From: Trichomonas tenax
Taxonomy: Eukaryota > Parabasalia > Trichomonadida > Trichomonadidae
Direction: 5' to 3'
Length of the DNA: 24,726 bases
NCBI GenBank assembly: GCA_023091735.1
Contig: JALKBU010000785.1
Coordinates: 1 to 24,726, forward strand
Shown: one piece after another, positions 1-8,510 of the stretch
Numbering within the stretch: position 1 is the first letter of the stretch
Layout of the letters: each line of letters opens with the position of its first letter
The notes under the pieces: generated by a model
The model's input: only the letters and a program-made list of their open reading frames with translations
Databases searched by the model: none
What the model was told of the DNA's origin: nothing
Translations under genes and position numbers: made by a program

Positions 1-2
1 CA

Positions 3-164
3 CGCGCCAATAAGTGTGACAATGAGAACAATGGGAACCAAGCGCTGTCTTTCGGTGTCAGAACAGCTGCAATTACTGGCAAAAATCTATCGCGCCAAAG
101 ATTGATATTCAAGTATTGCTTGAGTAATGCTCTTTATGAAGCAGTGTGTTCTGCTTCTTGTTGA
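3..164 (+). CDS. 3' end of an unrecognised coding frame, cut by the window edge
   Basis: A frame is open from base 3 to a TGA at 162-164 and gives about 53 residues. Its base use (GGG AAC CAA GCG CTG and similar codons) is richer in G+C than the spacer that follows, which suggests real coding. The peptide is polar at first (Asn/Gly-rich) and ends in a Cys-rich tail, SNALYEAVCSASC. I do not recognise the family. It has no visible start because the gene would begin upstream of the window. It could also be a chance open frame; 53 codons is weak evidence. Confidence 0.3.
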   Translation, partial: RANKCDNENNGNQALSFGVRTAAITGKNLSRQRLIFKYCLSNALYEAVCSASC

Positions 165-339
165 ATGATGTGATGATTGCATGAATCAGAGAATTATCAC
201 CAACTCCATACGTTTTTGTTTACATCCACTGCACAATTTTTTCCTTTTCAAAGTTTTGGCAATTTATTTTGATTTTTATATGCAATTGACAGTTTCCACA
301 TATATCATATTTTTTATTTTCAGTACTTTGCTTTATTCC

Positions 340-1404
340 AAAATTTTGTCAAAAATTTCATAATTTTTTTATGTTATATCGCTATTTTCTCCACCATTTT
401 GAGGTGTGAAACATATTTCATCAGAGTGGGAGGATTTCTATCCAGGGAGTTCTCCCGATGTCACAATAAATGACGGCTCAAATCCTGTTGTAAAGAGTAC
501 AAACTCAAAATATTTCGTCAATCTTTGTTTATTCATTGAATTAAGCAGTTTGTCGATTTATTTTAGTTCATCAACATCAGATACAAAAGTCCTTGTCGAA
601 GATACATCGTTTTCTCTCTGCTCAAGTTCAAGTAATGGCTGATCGATCTATTTTGCTTCATCCGGCAATTTCTCACAGCAGAGAGTCTGCAGTTATCGAT
701 CGAAATCATCATTATATGGTGTGTTTTGCTATATAAATATTCCTCAAAGTCAGAATAAACTTTTTGATTCTTCTGTTTCTTTTTCTGGAGATGGAACGAA
801 AAGTGGAAAATATAATATTCGTTTATATGGCAGTGTTAATTGTTCAAATATTAATACATCGAACACAGACATTGATGGACGTTCTTTTTTCGATTTTCGA
901 TCAGTTTCATCAGAATCAATTTTATCTCATTCAACTTTTTCAAAAAACTCTCAATATTCAACAGATGCTTTTTATTCAGCATATCTCTATGGTACATCAT
1001 CTGTTTCATTCAAAATCAGTCTTTGCAACTTTCTGAACAACATCGGATCAAATAGAGCAGATGCAGCTTTGATTTGTTCAGAAAGTCTCTCCACAGTTAT
1101 TTCTAACAGCAGCTTCATCGGGAATACAGTGAATGTAATAAGTTTCTATAAATATTCAGGATCTCTTGTTATCGAATACTGCTACATCAAAGATACACAA
1201 CCTGCTTCAGGAAGTCCTACAATCACTCACAAACTTACTTCTCCATTCACTGTTCTTTTATCACACCTCTCAACACAGAACAGCGAAGCAGAAATCCCTC
1301 TTGAACATAATGCAGTCAACATTATCAACAGAGTGAAAATCAAATCTCACAGCAAAATACTATTTTTCAATCTTTTCAATTATGATTCTTTTGTAAGTTG
1401 TGAA
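340..1404. repeat. Arm A of a ~1.04-kb inverted repeat
   Basis: This segment matches the reverse complement of about 12940-14010. Within the gene the two arms are collinear (1037 and 1040 bp), and the only length difference I found is one extra Ser codon in copy B. Similarity starts near the AAATTTTGTC at about 340 and fades after the TTTGT at about 1395. The arms lie about 11.5 kb apart and enclose the kinase and Nup155 genes. Neither a target-site duplication nor a poly(A) tail is visible at the ends. Confidence 0.85.
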
Positions 1405-1407
1405 TAA
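371..1407 (+). pseudogene. Broken member of a trichomonad repeat-family protein, copy A
   Basis: From the ATG at 371 a short signal-like start (MLYRYFLHHFEV) runs into a TGA at 404-406. The rest of the gene continues in another frame from about 403 and is open to 1407 except for a single TGA at 640-642. The frame before and after that TGA is the same, so 406-642 and 721-1407 are one gene body, not two genes. The product is Ser/Asn-rich with short recurring strands such as SSIYFSSS and SNSSFIGNT, which resembles a secreted beta-helix-like surface protein. I believe it belongs to a large lineage-specific trichomonad family, but this is from memory. The break at about 403 is a two-base frameshift. 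Copy B (12937-13976, opposite strand) carries both lesions at the same places, so the gene was already dead when it was duplicated. Almost all differences between the copies that I compared change the amino acid, as expected without selection. Confidence 0.65.
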
Positions 1408-3212
1408 ATAAGAAAGATGAATTGAATTATAATATAATCATTTTACAAACGCAATGACTACGATCTTTCGAACAGTTAAACATTAAATATGGATGTGCGC
1501 ATTGAGTATTTTTTTTTTTTTTTTTTTTTTTTTGATGCGCATTAATCATAAACCTCTCAAAATTGAATGGTGCATGTGCCAATCATGCACAAATTTGCAC
1601 AATGCGCTCTATGATAGTGGTATTGCAAATAGCTCATATAAAGGAATGACAACAAAAAAATGGCATATTTAACGATGTATGAAATAATCGCAATTTTTCG
1701 ATCTTTGTCAAAATACTACAATTTTGACTGTAGGTCGCAGAATATAAAGAATATATATCATTTATGTCACAGAAGTACTTTTCAAGTCAATAGAGTGAGC
1801 CAGTTTTATAATACAAAATGGAATTTACGAACAGATGAGATTTATGGTTAAAAATACTCTGTTACTGAATGCGCATGATACTTTTCTAACATTTACATCA
1901 GTAAAATGTTGATTTACCTTTATTACAAACTTAATCGAAATTCCAAAAGACCAAAAATGATAAAACCTAACCTCTGTTTGTACAAAATGCTATTTTCTAT
2001 GTAATCAGGATACAATTAACTATGCTGTTAGACTTAATTCGAATGAGAATTTTGAAAAAAAAAATCATATTTATGTTATAACATATGCAAACTTTGTGGA
2101 GCATATATTTGAAAAGTGAACTTAAAGATTCTCTCTACTTTCTTTATGAAAAATATTATAAAATGGATAATTATTTTGAATATTGGCTACAAAACACAAA
2201 TATTTTCAAGCTCCAGTATTCTCACTATAATAACATGCATCGATCAAGTATTTAATCTAAATGATGCGCTTCATGTGGCTATTTAAGTCTCCATTGGCCG
2301 AGATATAAATTTAATTTCATCGAAAAATTGAACAATTTATATATTTGAAGTGTGATAATACTATACTCGCAATTTAATATCAAGTGAGACAAGTAAATAT
2401 TCGATATTTGCATTTTTTGCTCGAAATACGATTTCAATCTGGATGATTGGCTCACACAAATGACTGCCGCTCGTATATTATTTGTTCCTCCTTGGGTGTG
2501 GGGCCTACTGTGTGAGATCTAAGGCAATCGGTAGTAAAAGGCGAAGTTCCCCCCTTTTTTTCTAAAATACATGTTATGAGAATTTTAATATGTATTAGTT
2601 TTGTTATTTGAATTTTATGTTAATATGGTATCTCTTATTAATTTCATTTACCCAATTTTTGGCATTGTTTGCAATGTCAATAGGAGCATTAGTTGATACA
2701 AATTTGGTTAAATCAGTAAAGATAGATAATTGAATATCTGGTTCTAAATTTGTGAAAGATGAAATAATTTGTGTAACAAGAAATACTTTGTGTAATAAGA
2801 ACTATTTTTGAAACAAGAACAAATTTGGATTTGTTGGACAATGGGTTTACATTTTTTCTTGACACTTTACAATGTCAGAATTTAAGAAAAGTGGGAATAC
2901 CAAAAATGTGAAATTGTGAGGAATAAATGGACGGAATAAACTACATTTGAATAGTATAGTATGAAGGAGTAACTACGAAATGAAGAAAACTACAAGTATC
3001 TTGTGATGAGTTTGCATGCTCTCTTTACCAGCTGATATTAGAGTACAATACTCACATGGATGCTGCAAGTAATGTTTTGCTTTTATTTTAAACAGCATCA
3101 AGATTGTAAAAAGAATAAAATATATATTTTTGAAAACATTCATTTTTCCATTAAAAACAGTAAAATCAATCAACACTATGGATTTTTAGACTGCTTATGT
3201 TTAAAATATGGT
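1408..3212. other. 1.8-kb AT-rich spacer without a convincing gene
   Basis: Only short open frames with no coding character occur; the longest, 1660-1851, gives 63 residues of low complexity. The spacer holds a 25-base T tract at 1509-1533, flanked on both sides by TGCGCATT. It also holds one GC-richer island at 2450-2567 with an 8-bp inverted repeat. I see nothing else that I can name. Confidence 0.6.
1509..1533. repeat. 25-base homopolymer T tract
   Basis: There are 25 consecutive T residues, with TGCGCATT about 15 bases before the tract and again directly after it. It lies about 100 bp beyond pseudogene copy A. Copy B has no such tract, so it is probably not a retroposition tail. Its length in an assembly is likely to be unreliable. 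Confidence 0.9.
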
Positions 3213-3324
3213 ATAATCTACATTTTTTAATCTAGGTGCTCTACGGGCGTGTTACACACAATATTGAGGGGGTCCCTTGAAAAAATTGAGAGGAGTACCT
3301 AGATTAAAAAAAAATAGTTTATAG
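3213..3324. mobile_element. MITE-like short TIR element, copy 1
   Basis: This is a ~112-bp unit whose ends are inverted repeats of about 26 bp (outer part near-TAAACTA, inner part AATCTAGGTRCTC / GAGTACCTAGATT). The core TACGGGCGTGTT...CACAATATTGAGGG is far more GC-rich than its surroundings. A second copy in opposite orientation lies at 8401-8510 and is collinear over its whole length. It has no coding capacity, so it would be a non-autonomous element. The target-site duplication is unclear. Confidence 0.7.
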
Positions 3325-3390
3325 CTCTAATATGATGGGCCGCTCCTCAGGGTCCTTGTTACTTTTGCACGGGCATGTTTTCCAAAAATT

Positions 3391-3423
3391 GTGCGCATTG
3401 TCCTTTTTAAGGCTAATGCGCAC
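3391..3423. repeat. 15-bp-arm hairpin downstream of the kinase gene
   Basis: GTGCGCATTGTCCTT and AAGGCTAATGCGCAC form inverted arms with two mismatches around a TTT loop. It lies about 50 bp beyond the kinase stop codon, inside or just past its 3' UTR. It could be a 3'-end structure or a repeat remnant; nothing in the sequence decides between these. Confidence 0.6.
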
Positions 3424-3471
3424 AACCATACATTAAATTAACTTTTCAAAGAAGATTCACCTTTATCAAAT

Positions 3472-4779
3472 TTATACAAGCGGACTCACAGACGGAACTA
3501 CAGGGTTCACGGTGTTCTTCATGAAGCTCATAGCCCTCTGCCTCCTTCTGTTTGGCGACGGCGGAAGAAGCGGCGAGTTTGTCGCAGGTTTATTCGAAAT
3601 CTTTCTCGGGATTATTATTTTTGATGTGTAATGTTCCGGTGTACTCTGTGTGTTTGTGTGGTTCTTAGAATCAGCCAATTTTGTTGGTATATATGATTCT
3701 AATTTTGGTAAACTGTCTGTTGATCTACGAGGAGACAAAACCGATGATTTACGTGGCATCGACTGTAATGCAAAGAGGTCGTTTAGCCTCCTTGTGGATG
3801 CTTCTCTTCTCAATATTTTGTAAGAAGCAGTAGCACGTGTCAAACTTCCATTCATTAGATCCTGTGCGAGATTTGAAGTTGGAATATTGAGATTTTTGAG
3901 TGTGTTAACGATGTTTTGATCAACCATATTATGAGAACAGCTGAATAATGCCGGATCAAACTCGAGATGAACGATGCTCTGGAGAACCCAAGGGTGGCAC
4001 TTGAGTTCATTTATAGTTATACGTGTGGCCGGATCTTTGCATAATAACCTCTTGAGTAAATCTATTAATATCGGTGAAATGTTGTCGGGATACTCCGGCT
4101 CTTTGTGAATAATGTGATGAATTTGAACAGACAAGTTATCGTCATCAAATGGTAAATATCCAGCCACCATAGCGAATAATATGACTCCAATCGACCACAA
4201 GTCGACGGATTTCGAGTAAGAATATCCTTGTACGATCTCTGGTGCCGCGTATGCAGGCGATCCGCAAAGAGTGCTCATCATCGCGTTCGCGGCGTGAATT
4301 TTCTTCGAAAAACCGAAATCAATCAGCCTGATGTTGCCATTTATGTCGAGGAGAATGTTCTCTCCCTTCAAATCTCTGTGTATTACGTTTAATGTGTTAT
4401 GTAAATAATCTAAAACTAAAACTATTTGGCAAAAGATCTTTCTCGCGACCGCTTCGGAGAGCCCGGAGTTGGCGTTGATAAAATTAAGAAGAGAACCGTT
4501 TTCAACGAGTTCCATCGATAAGAAGTAAGAATCGAAATTTTCAACGACTTCGAAACAAGACGCTACCATAGGATGGTCCGCAATCTTGTGTATGTTAATT
4601 TCATTGATGAATGTCTGTATGTCATCTTGGTCTTGCAATTTGATTTTCGGAAATTGCTTAATAGCGACGAACTTTCCAGTCGGATTGTGCCTAGCCCTGA
4701 AGACTGTCGCGAAAGAGCCTGAACCGAGCTGCCCAAGAAAAGTGTAATCAGTTAATCCGGCTCCAGGCAAAACATCCAT
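3472..4779 (-). CDS. Ser/Thr protein kinase, CAMK group, AMPK/MARK-like
   Basis: A 435-residue kinase that transfers phosphate from ATP to Ser/Thr of unknown cytosolic substrates. The catalytic domain spans about residues 12-264. The glycine loop is LGSGSFATV (18-26), the ATP lysine is K41 (VAIK), the helix-C glutamate is E60, the catalytic loop is HRDLKGEN with D136 and N141, the metal-binding motif is DFG (154-156), and the activation segment holds T170 and APE (179-181). All residues needed for catalysis are present. Residues about 287-325 resemble the UBA-like segment that follows the kinase domain in AMPK-related and MARK/SIK kinases; such segments regulate kinase activity. The remaining tail is Ser/Pro/Arg-rich and probably disordered. 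The start is supported by an Initiator-like TCATT at 4791-4795, giving a 14-nt leader. The stop reads TAAA, which can double as a trichomonad poly(A) signal. Trichomonads have many such kinases, so I give no finer name. Confidence 0.9.
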   Translation of the reverse strand: MDVLPGAGLTDYTFLGQLGSGSFATVFRARHNPTGKFVAIKQFPKIKLQDQDDIQTFINEINIHKIADHPMVASCFEVVENFDSYFLSMELVENGSLLNFINANSGLSEAVARKIFCQIVLVLDYLHNTLNVIHRDLKGENILLDINGNIRLIDFGFSKKIHAANAMMSTLCGSPAYAAPEIVQGYSYSKSVDLWSIGVILFAMVAGYLPFDDDNLSVQIHHIIHKEPEYPDNISPILIDLLKRLLCKDPATRITINELKCHPWVLQSIVHLEFDPALFSCSHNMVDQNIVNTLKNLNIPTSNLAQDLMNGSLTRATASYKILRREASTRRLNDLFALQSMPRKSSVLSPRRSTDSLPKLESYIPTKLADSKNHTNTQSTPEHYTSKIIIPRKISNKPATNSPLLPPSPNRRRQRAMSFMKNTVNPVVPSVSPLV

Positions 4780-4790
4780 TTTTTTAGAAG

Positions 4791-4795
4791 AATGA
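4791..4795 (-). promoter_or_regulatory. Initiator (Inr) of the kinase gene
   Basis: On the minus strand TCATT fits the trichomonad Initiator TCA(+1)(C/T)(T/A). Its A at 4793 would start the transcript 14 nt before the ATG, the usual very short leader. The motif is short, so the call rests mainly on position. Confidence 0.5.
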
Positions 4796-5936
4796 ATTCA
4801 ATTATTGAATGGATAGATCAAAGTTTTAAACTTTGAAATATTTTTTAATCATGTGTGTAGAGCATATGACGTTGTCCGGTTTGCATTGAAATTTTCGCGG
4901 TTTTCAAATTGGATTTTGTTTCAGCTCCATGGTATAAGCATTTTTTGTTAAAAGAGGATATAATGTCACTTTTTTGATTTCGCTTTGGATAAATATACAG
5001 AGGGTTGGAATTAAAAGGGAGAGGGCTCAATTTCATCAGGAGGGGTCGCTCAATTTTGATAGGTATGGTGGTCTCAAAAATAAGATCGTGAGCTTTACAA
5101 ATACTTTTGAGAAAGTAGAAAACGTATTTTCGGAAATAATACATGAAATATGTTACAGAGTATAACACATTAAAACTTTTTCGAATAGATGATGAAAATA
5201 TTATAGGCTAATTGTATTCTATATATTATTTCCAGCTAGTTTCGAAAATTTTTTACAAAAATTATCGCTTTCGAGCTTTTTATCATCATAAATCAGCTAT
5301 GCATATGTAATCATATTGAGGTTTTGATTAAAAATGGATTTTTCGAAAGAAAAACATTACCAAAAAATATATAGTCTTATTTTTGTCTTTAATTGTTGCC
5401 AATCTACATTAAGGCAGATGGCTTATATGACAAATCCTATGATTTTCATTTTTACCATCAACTCATTATTTTTTTATAAAATATCGATATATCTCCTTGA
5501 TTCTTTTTCATATAATTCTGTATTCATATTGAAGCATATAGGCAATATTTTTAATGTTGCAGGATGTTTATAGAATAACTTTCAATTAACCAAAACTTGT
5601 CATAAAAAATGCCAATTTTTCTTAAAATTTTCATCAATAAGATTTTTCAATGAAATTTACGTATCTGCATGTGTCCTCGTAGAAGTTATGTGTCCTAGTA
5701 GTCGATTCTTGTGACTTTTTAGCGTTTTTTGTGGCATCTCACTTTTTGGATTTGCCCAGTCACGTAAGCTTCATAACTTTCTATCTAATTCATATAATTC
5801 CAATCTGATTTGACCTTTAAGGAATTATCATATATACTCTATATCTTTATCATGTAAACTCTCCACTTTAATAATGTTATCTCCATATAATTTAACAATT
5901 CTATTAAATTTTTATCATATCAAGCATTCATCATTA
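4796..5936. other. 1.1-kb spacer without a recognised gene
   Basis: Open frames on both strands (for example 4845-5168 minus, 4974-5165 plus, 5334-5573 plus) overlap each other, show no domain and are AT-rich like non-coding spacer. A small imperfect direct repeat, ATGTGTCCT(C/A)GTAG, occurs twice at about 5670-5702. A CATGTAAA motif of the neighbouring repeat family lies at 5851. Confidence 0.55.
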
Positions 5937-5948
5937 CATCTATCCTTG
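5937..5948. repeat. Left target-site duplication of the 630-bp element
   Basis: CATCTATCCTTG here is repeated exactly at 6580-6591, directly outside the opposite terminal repeat. Confidence 0.7.
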
Positions 5949-6579
5949 ATTGTCACGTACCGAAAGTTGTCACGAAAAAGTGATACAAAAGTGAAATCAT
6001 CTGGCATGTAAAGTTGTCGGAATCTCTAGTTTTATGTGTCAAAATATTAATATTTTTTGTCATGTAAAGTCGTATAATCATTCAAATTATTTATTAGTTT
6101 TTATTTCAAAATCGCGGCTGACGGGAAGAACTGGGGACTACATTGACACAGGTACCACGCATGTTAGTAGCAAAACTCTTCGATCTTCCTTTCATACGCC
6201 ATCATTAAGAAATCAAAGATTTCCACTTCAGAACGCCTCTGAAGAGCAAAATTAAATGCTTGATTGGGACTAGTAGCCAAGGTGCTCGCAATCCGGTCCA
6301 AAGTTCTTCCTTTCATAAGCATTCTGTAGAGTAAATCGCTGATTATTTCGAAAACCGAGTCTGAAAGGAAGAACTGTGGACTGGATTGCTAGCATTTTGA
6401 CTACCAGTCCCAATCAAGCACTTAATTTTTCTTTTCAAAGTAAATTTAAACAAATATAGGATATCATTCTTCCAATAATCATTTATAATCACATGCCACG
6501 TAAGTACTTATTTATCAAGTATTCATGTTTACATGTCAGATAATATCACTTTTTCATAACAACTTTCGGTACGCAACAA
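5949..6579. mobile_element. Non-autonomous TIR element (~630 bp) with a 12-bp target-site duplication
   Basis: The ends are inverted repeats of 36 bp (5950-5985 and 6544-6579) that match at 32 of 36 positions and contain CGTACCGAAAGTTGT. They are bounded outside by the identical 12-mer CATCTATCCTTG at 5937-5948 and 6580-6591, which I read as a target-site duplication. The interior has no transposase. It holds two 66-bp inverted arms (6250-6315 and 6362-6427) and partial extra copies of the arm end at 6118-6145 and about 6181-6195. A 73-residue frame at 6034-6255 runs through repeat sequence and is not a gene. A 12-bp duplication is longer than the 8-11 bp usual for Mutator-like elements, so I do not assign a superfamily. 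Confidence 0.75.
6250..6427. repeat. Inner 66-bp inverted repeat with a 46-bp loop
   Basis: Arms 6250-6315 and 6362-6427 are reverse complements with about 8 mismatches and no gap. They begin AATTAARTGCTTGATTGGGA and end AGTTCTTCCTTTCA. If transcribed, the region would fold into a long hairpin. It lies at the centre-right of the 630-bp TIR element. Confidence 0.85.
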
Positions 6580-6591
6580 CATCTATCCTTG
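6580..6591. repeat. Right target-site duplication of the 630-bp element
   Basis: This is an exact copy of the 12-mer at 5937-5948. It follows the last base of the right terminal repeat without a gap. Confidence 0.7.
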
Positions 6592-6769
6592 GTAAGTAAA
6601 TTTGAATAACCCATTAAATAGTAAATTCATTGTAGTGCTATATTTTTAATCCAAATTCTAAAATACCAAGGAATTAAGTAAAGAAACCAAAATTCTTATT
6701 CCACTTTATTCGTTGTTGTTTTTAATGACACACGACAATAAATTTAATGATTTGAAAGTTGACGCCAAA

Positions 6770-7249
6770 TCAAATGTCAGAACAATTTGGTTGAATTTTT
6801 TTCCCGTTGACATTTTTGAGTTTTGCGATTTTTAACGAGTAAGCCCCCTTATCAAGCCAAACTGAGAAGACATTTACGTGCTTTTCAGGGGTGCTGAGTA
6901 TGTTTATAGCATTTGCTTGTCTATTTAACTTGAGGATCTCCATGCCTCCATGAGATTTCAGCGAATTTTGACATGTAAAATAACGAAAGTCACTATTTTC
7001 GACACTTATTATCTGATATTTGTCATGTAAAGTCGAAAATTTGATATGTAATGTTACCAATGAGCAAATTTTATGTGAATTTGAGGTAGTATTACGGTAT
7101 GTATGCTCGATGTATGAGCAAAGGAATGCCGTTTGATTAGCGTGCGTAGCGTATTTTTTCTTTTCTTTTTTTGATTTTTCTAGGGGAACTCTAGCAAAAA
7201 TAAGCGAGCGAACGCTATAATAGTGAGATGTATTTGTTATAATCATCAA
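6770..7249 (-). pseudogene. Decayed coding fragment, inverted partner of 7338-7481
   Basis: The open frame gives 159 residues, but only its C-terminal third looks like protein. The segment with KHVNV, then KGAYSLKIAKLKNVN and GKKIQP matches a fragment on the other strand at 7338-7481 (KHVNI, KGVYSLKIAKLKKVN, KKKVEP). DNA similarity spans about 6790-6905. The upstream part of the frame runs through spacer and CATGTAAA repeat motifs and has no domain. I read it as the 3' end of a dispersed gene family captured in a repeat-rich region. The parent gene is unknown to me. Confidence 0.4.
6972..7035. repeat. Paired CATGTAAA motif, second occurrence
   Basis: CATGTAAA at 6972 and 7024 (52 bp apart) repeats the arrangement at 6005 and 6061 (56 bp apart) inside the 630-bp element. 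The 17-mer TTTGTCATGTAAAGTCG is identical at 6056-6072 and 7019-7035. A looser copy lies at 12815-12827. It looks like a remnant of the same repeat family. Confidence 0.55.
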
Positions 7250-7337
7250 AGAGATTCATAACAGAAGCACATTAATGATTTGTAATGGGTTTCTGTTTGT
7301 AATCTTATGATATCATGATTAAGTAATAACTTGCTAA

Positions 7338-7481
7338 GATCATGAATCAGATAGCACCACTAGAATCAGCACCCACAAAAAGCACGTAAATATTTCATCA
7401 GATTCGTCCAGGAAGGGAGTTTACTCTTTAAAAATCGCAAAACTCAAAAAGGTCAACAAGAAAAAAGTGGAGCCAAGATAA
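7338..7481 (+). pseudogene. Decayed 3' coding fragment, inverted partner of the 6770-7249 frame
   Basis: A frame is open from 7338, after a TAA at 7335, to a TAA at 7479-7481 and has no ATG. Its 47 residues end in a Lys-rich tail containing KGVYSLKIAKLKKVNKKK. They align without gaps to the C-terminal part of the minus-strand frame at 6770-7249. The two sequences differ at synonymous and non-synonymous sites. Both are likely 5'-truncated copies of the same gene end. Confidence 0.4.
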
Positions 7482-8400
7482 ACAATGATTAATTTTAAAA
7501 TTATGCTTCGTAGATTGTTAGTGAAAATATGCTCATTCTAGTATTGTGCTGGAGCGTGTAATTCATAACATATGTATTTTTTCAGCTTCAAATAATATCA
7601 ATGCAAAGAGTCAGAGATTTATGAGTGAATTACATAACATCTAGCTCGCATGCTTCTTTGTGGTAACAGTAGGGTAGCTTGTAGATTTTGGTTTAAAGTT
7701 TTGATGATATTTTTGGTAAAATCGATTGTAAAAACATGAAATTAAAATCAAATTTCAACAGCGATGTCACACCATTACTTGCTGGAGTCTGATGATTGAC
7801 TGCCTCGAAGTGACTTAGTCAATGAATTATAACAATGGCTTTCACTTTTTAATGTTTTTCGAAAAGCTAATAAAAATCATTCTTTAAGGAGTAAAAATGA
7901 TAGACAGATCATGCAGATGCTATATCTGCGGTAATCTCGATTTAAAGGTTATTTACAACTACCGAAAGCATAACCGCAAAGCAATGCTTTCGGTTTTTGC
8001 TGTGGTCATTTGAGAGGAATTGAGAGAAAGCTAAAACCGAAAGCACACCCTTTGCTTTGTAAACTCACCAACCCCTGTTTTAGAAGCTCTGATTAAAAAT
8101 AGCCTTCTCACGCAAAAATAATGCATTTCTGCGCGAAAACCATGCCAAAACAAGGTGGTTTTTGGATATCATTACTCGATGATTTAAAACAAATCAAAAT
8201 CTGAGACGACAGTATGATGATAAACGCATAATAGATGCATTTTGTCGCTTTAGAATATCATAAAATGCTTTAAAAACCATCAAAAAGTAAAAATGGTTTT
8301 TTAAGATTCTATTTTTTTCGAACAGTAAAGCAAAGCAAATAATAGAATACTGCTTTATGCTTTCTCTCAATTGCTCTAACCGAAAGCATTTTGCGCAATC
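7482..8400. other. Hairpin-rich spacer without genes
   Basis: No credible reading frame. ACCGAAAGCAT (7961-7971) and ATGCTTTCGGT (7984-7994) form a perfect 11-bp stem. CTTTAAAAACCAT (8268-8280) and ATGGTTTTTTAAG (8293-8305) form a 13-bp stem with one mismatch. A longer imperfect inverted pair, 7984-8030 against 8350-8396, shares ATGCTTTCGGTT and AATTGAGAGAAAGC. The layout suggests a further decayed TIR element directly beside the short element at 8401. Confidence 0.55.
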
Positions 8401-8510
8401 TTAAACTACTTTTTATAATCAAGGTACTCCTCTCAATTTTTCAATGGATCTCCCTCAATATTGTGAAAAACACGCCCGTAAAGTACCTTGATTTAAAAAT
8501 GTAGTTTATG
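8401..8510. mobile_element. MITE-like short TIR element, copy 2 (inverted)
   Basis: Its reverse complement matches 3213-3324 over the full length, including the TACGGGCGTGTT core, CACAATATTGAGGG and TTGAGAGGAGTACCT. Its own ends are inverted repeats of about 26 bp (AAACTAC...AATCAAGGTACT). The ends are cleaner here than in copy 1. It has no coding capacity. Confidence 0.75.

Noticed and set aside
1660..1851. 63-residue plus-strand frame in the first spacer
   Set aside because: It has no domain, no supporting promoter motif and no similarity to anything else in the window.
4845..5168. Minus-strand 107-residue frame opposite a plus-strand frame at 4974-5165
   Set aside because: Both are low-complexity and AT-rich, without domains, Initiator or coding base use, and they overlap on opposite strands.
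5334..5573. 79-residue frame rich in Phe/Ile/Tyr
   Set aside because: Its composition is that of translated AT-rich spacer; there is no Initiator or motif.
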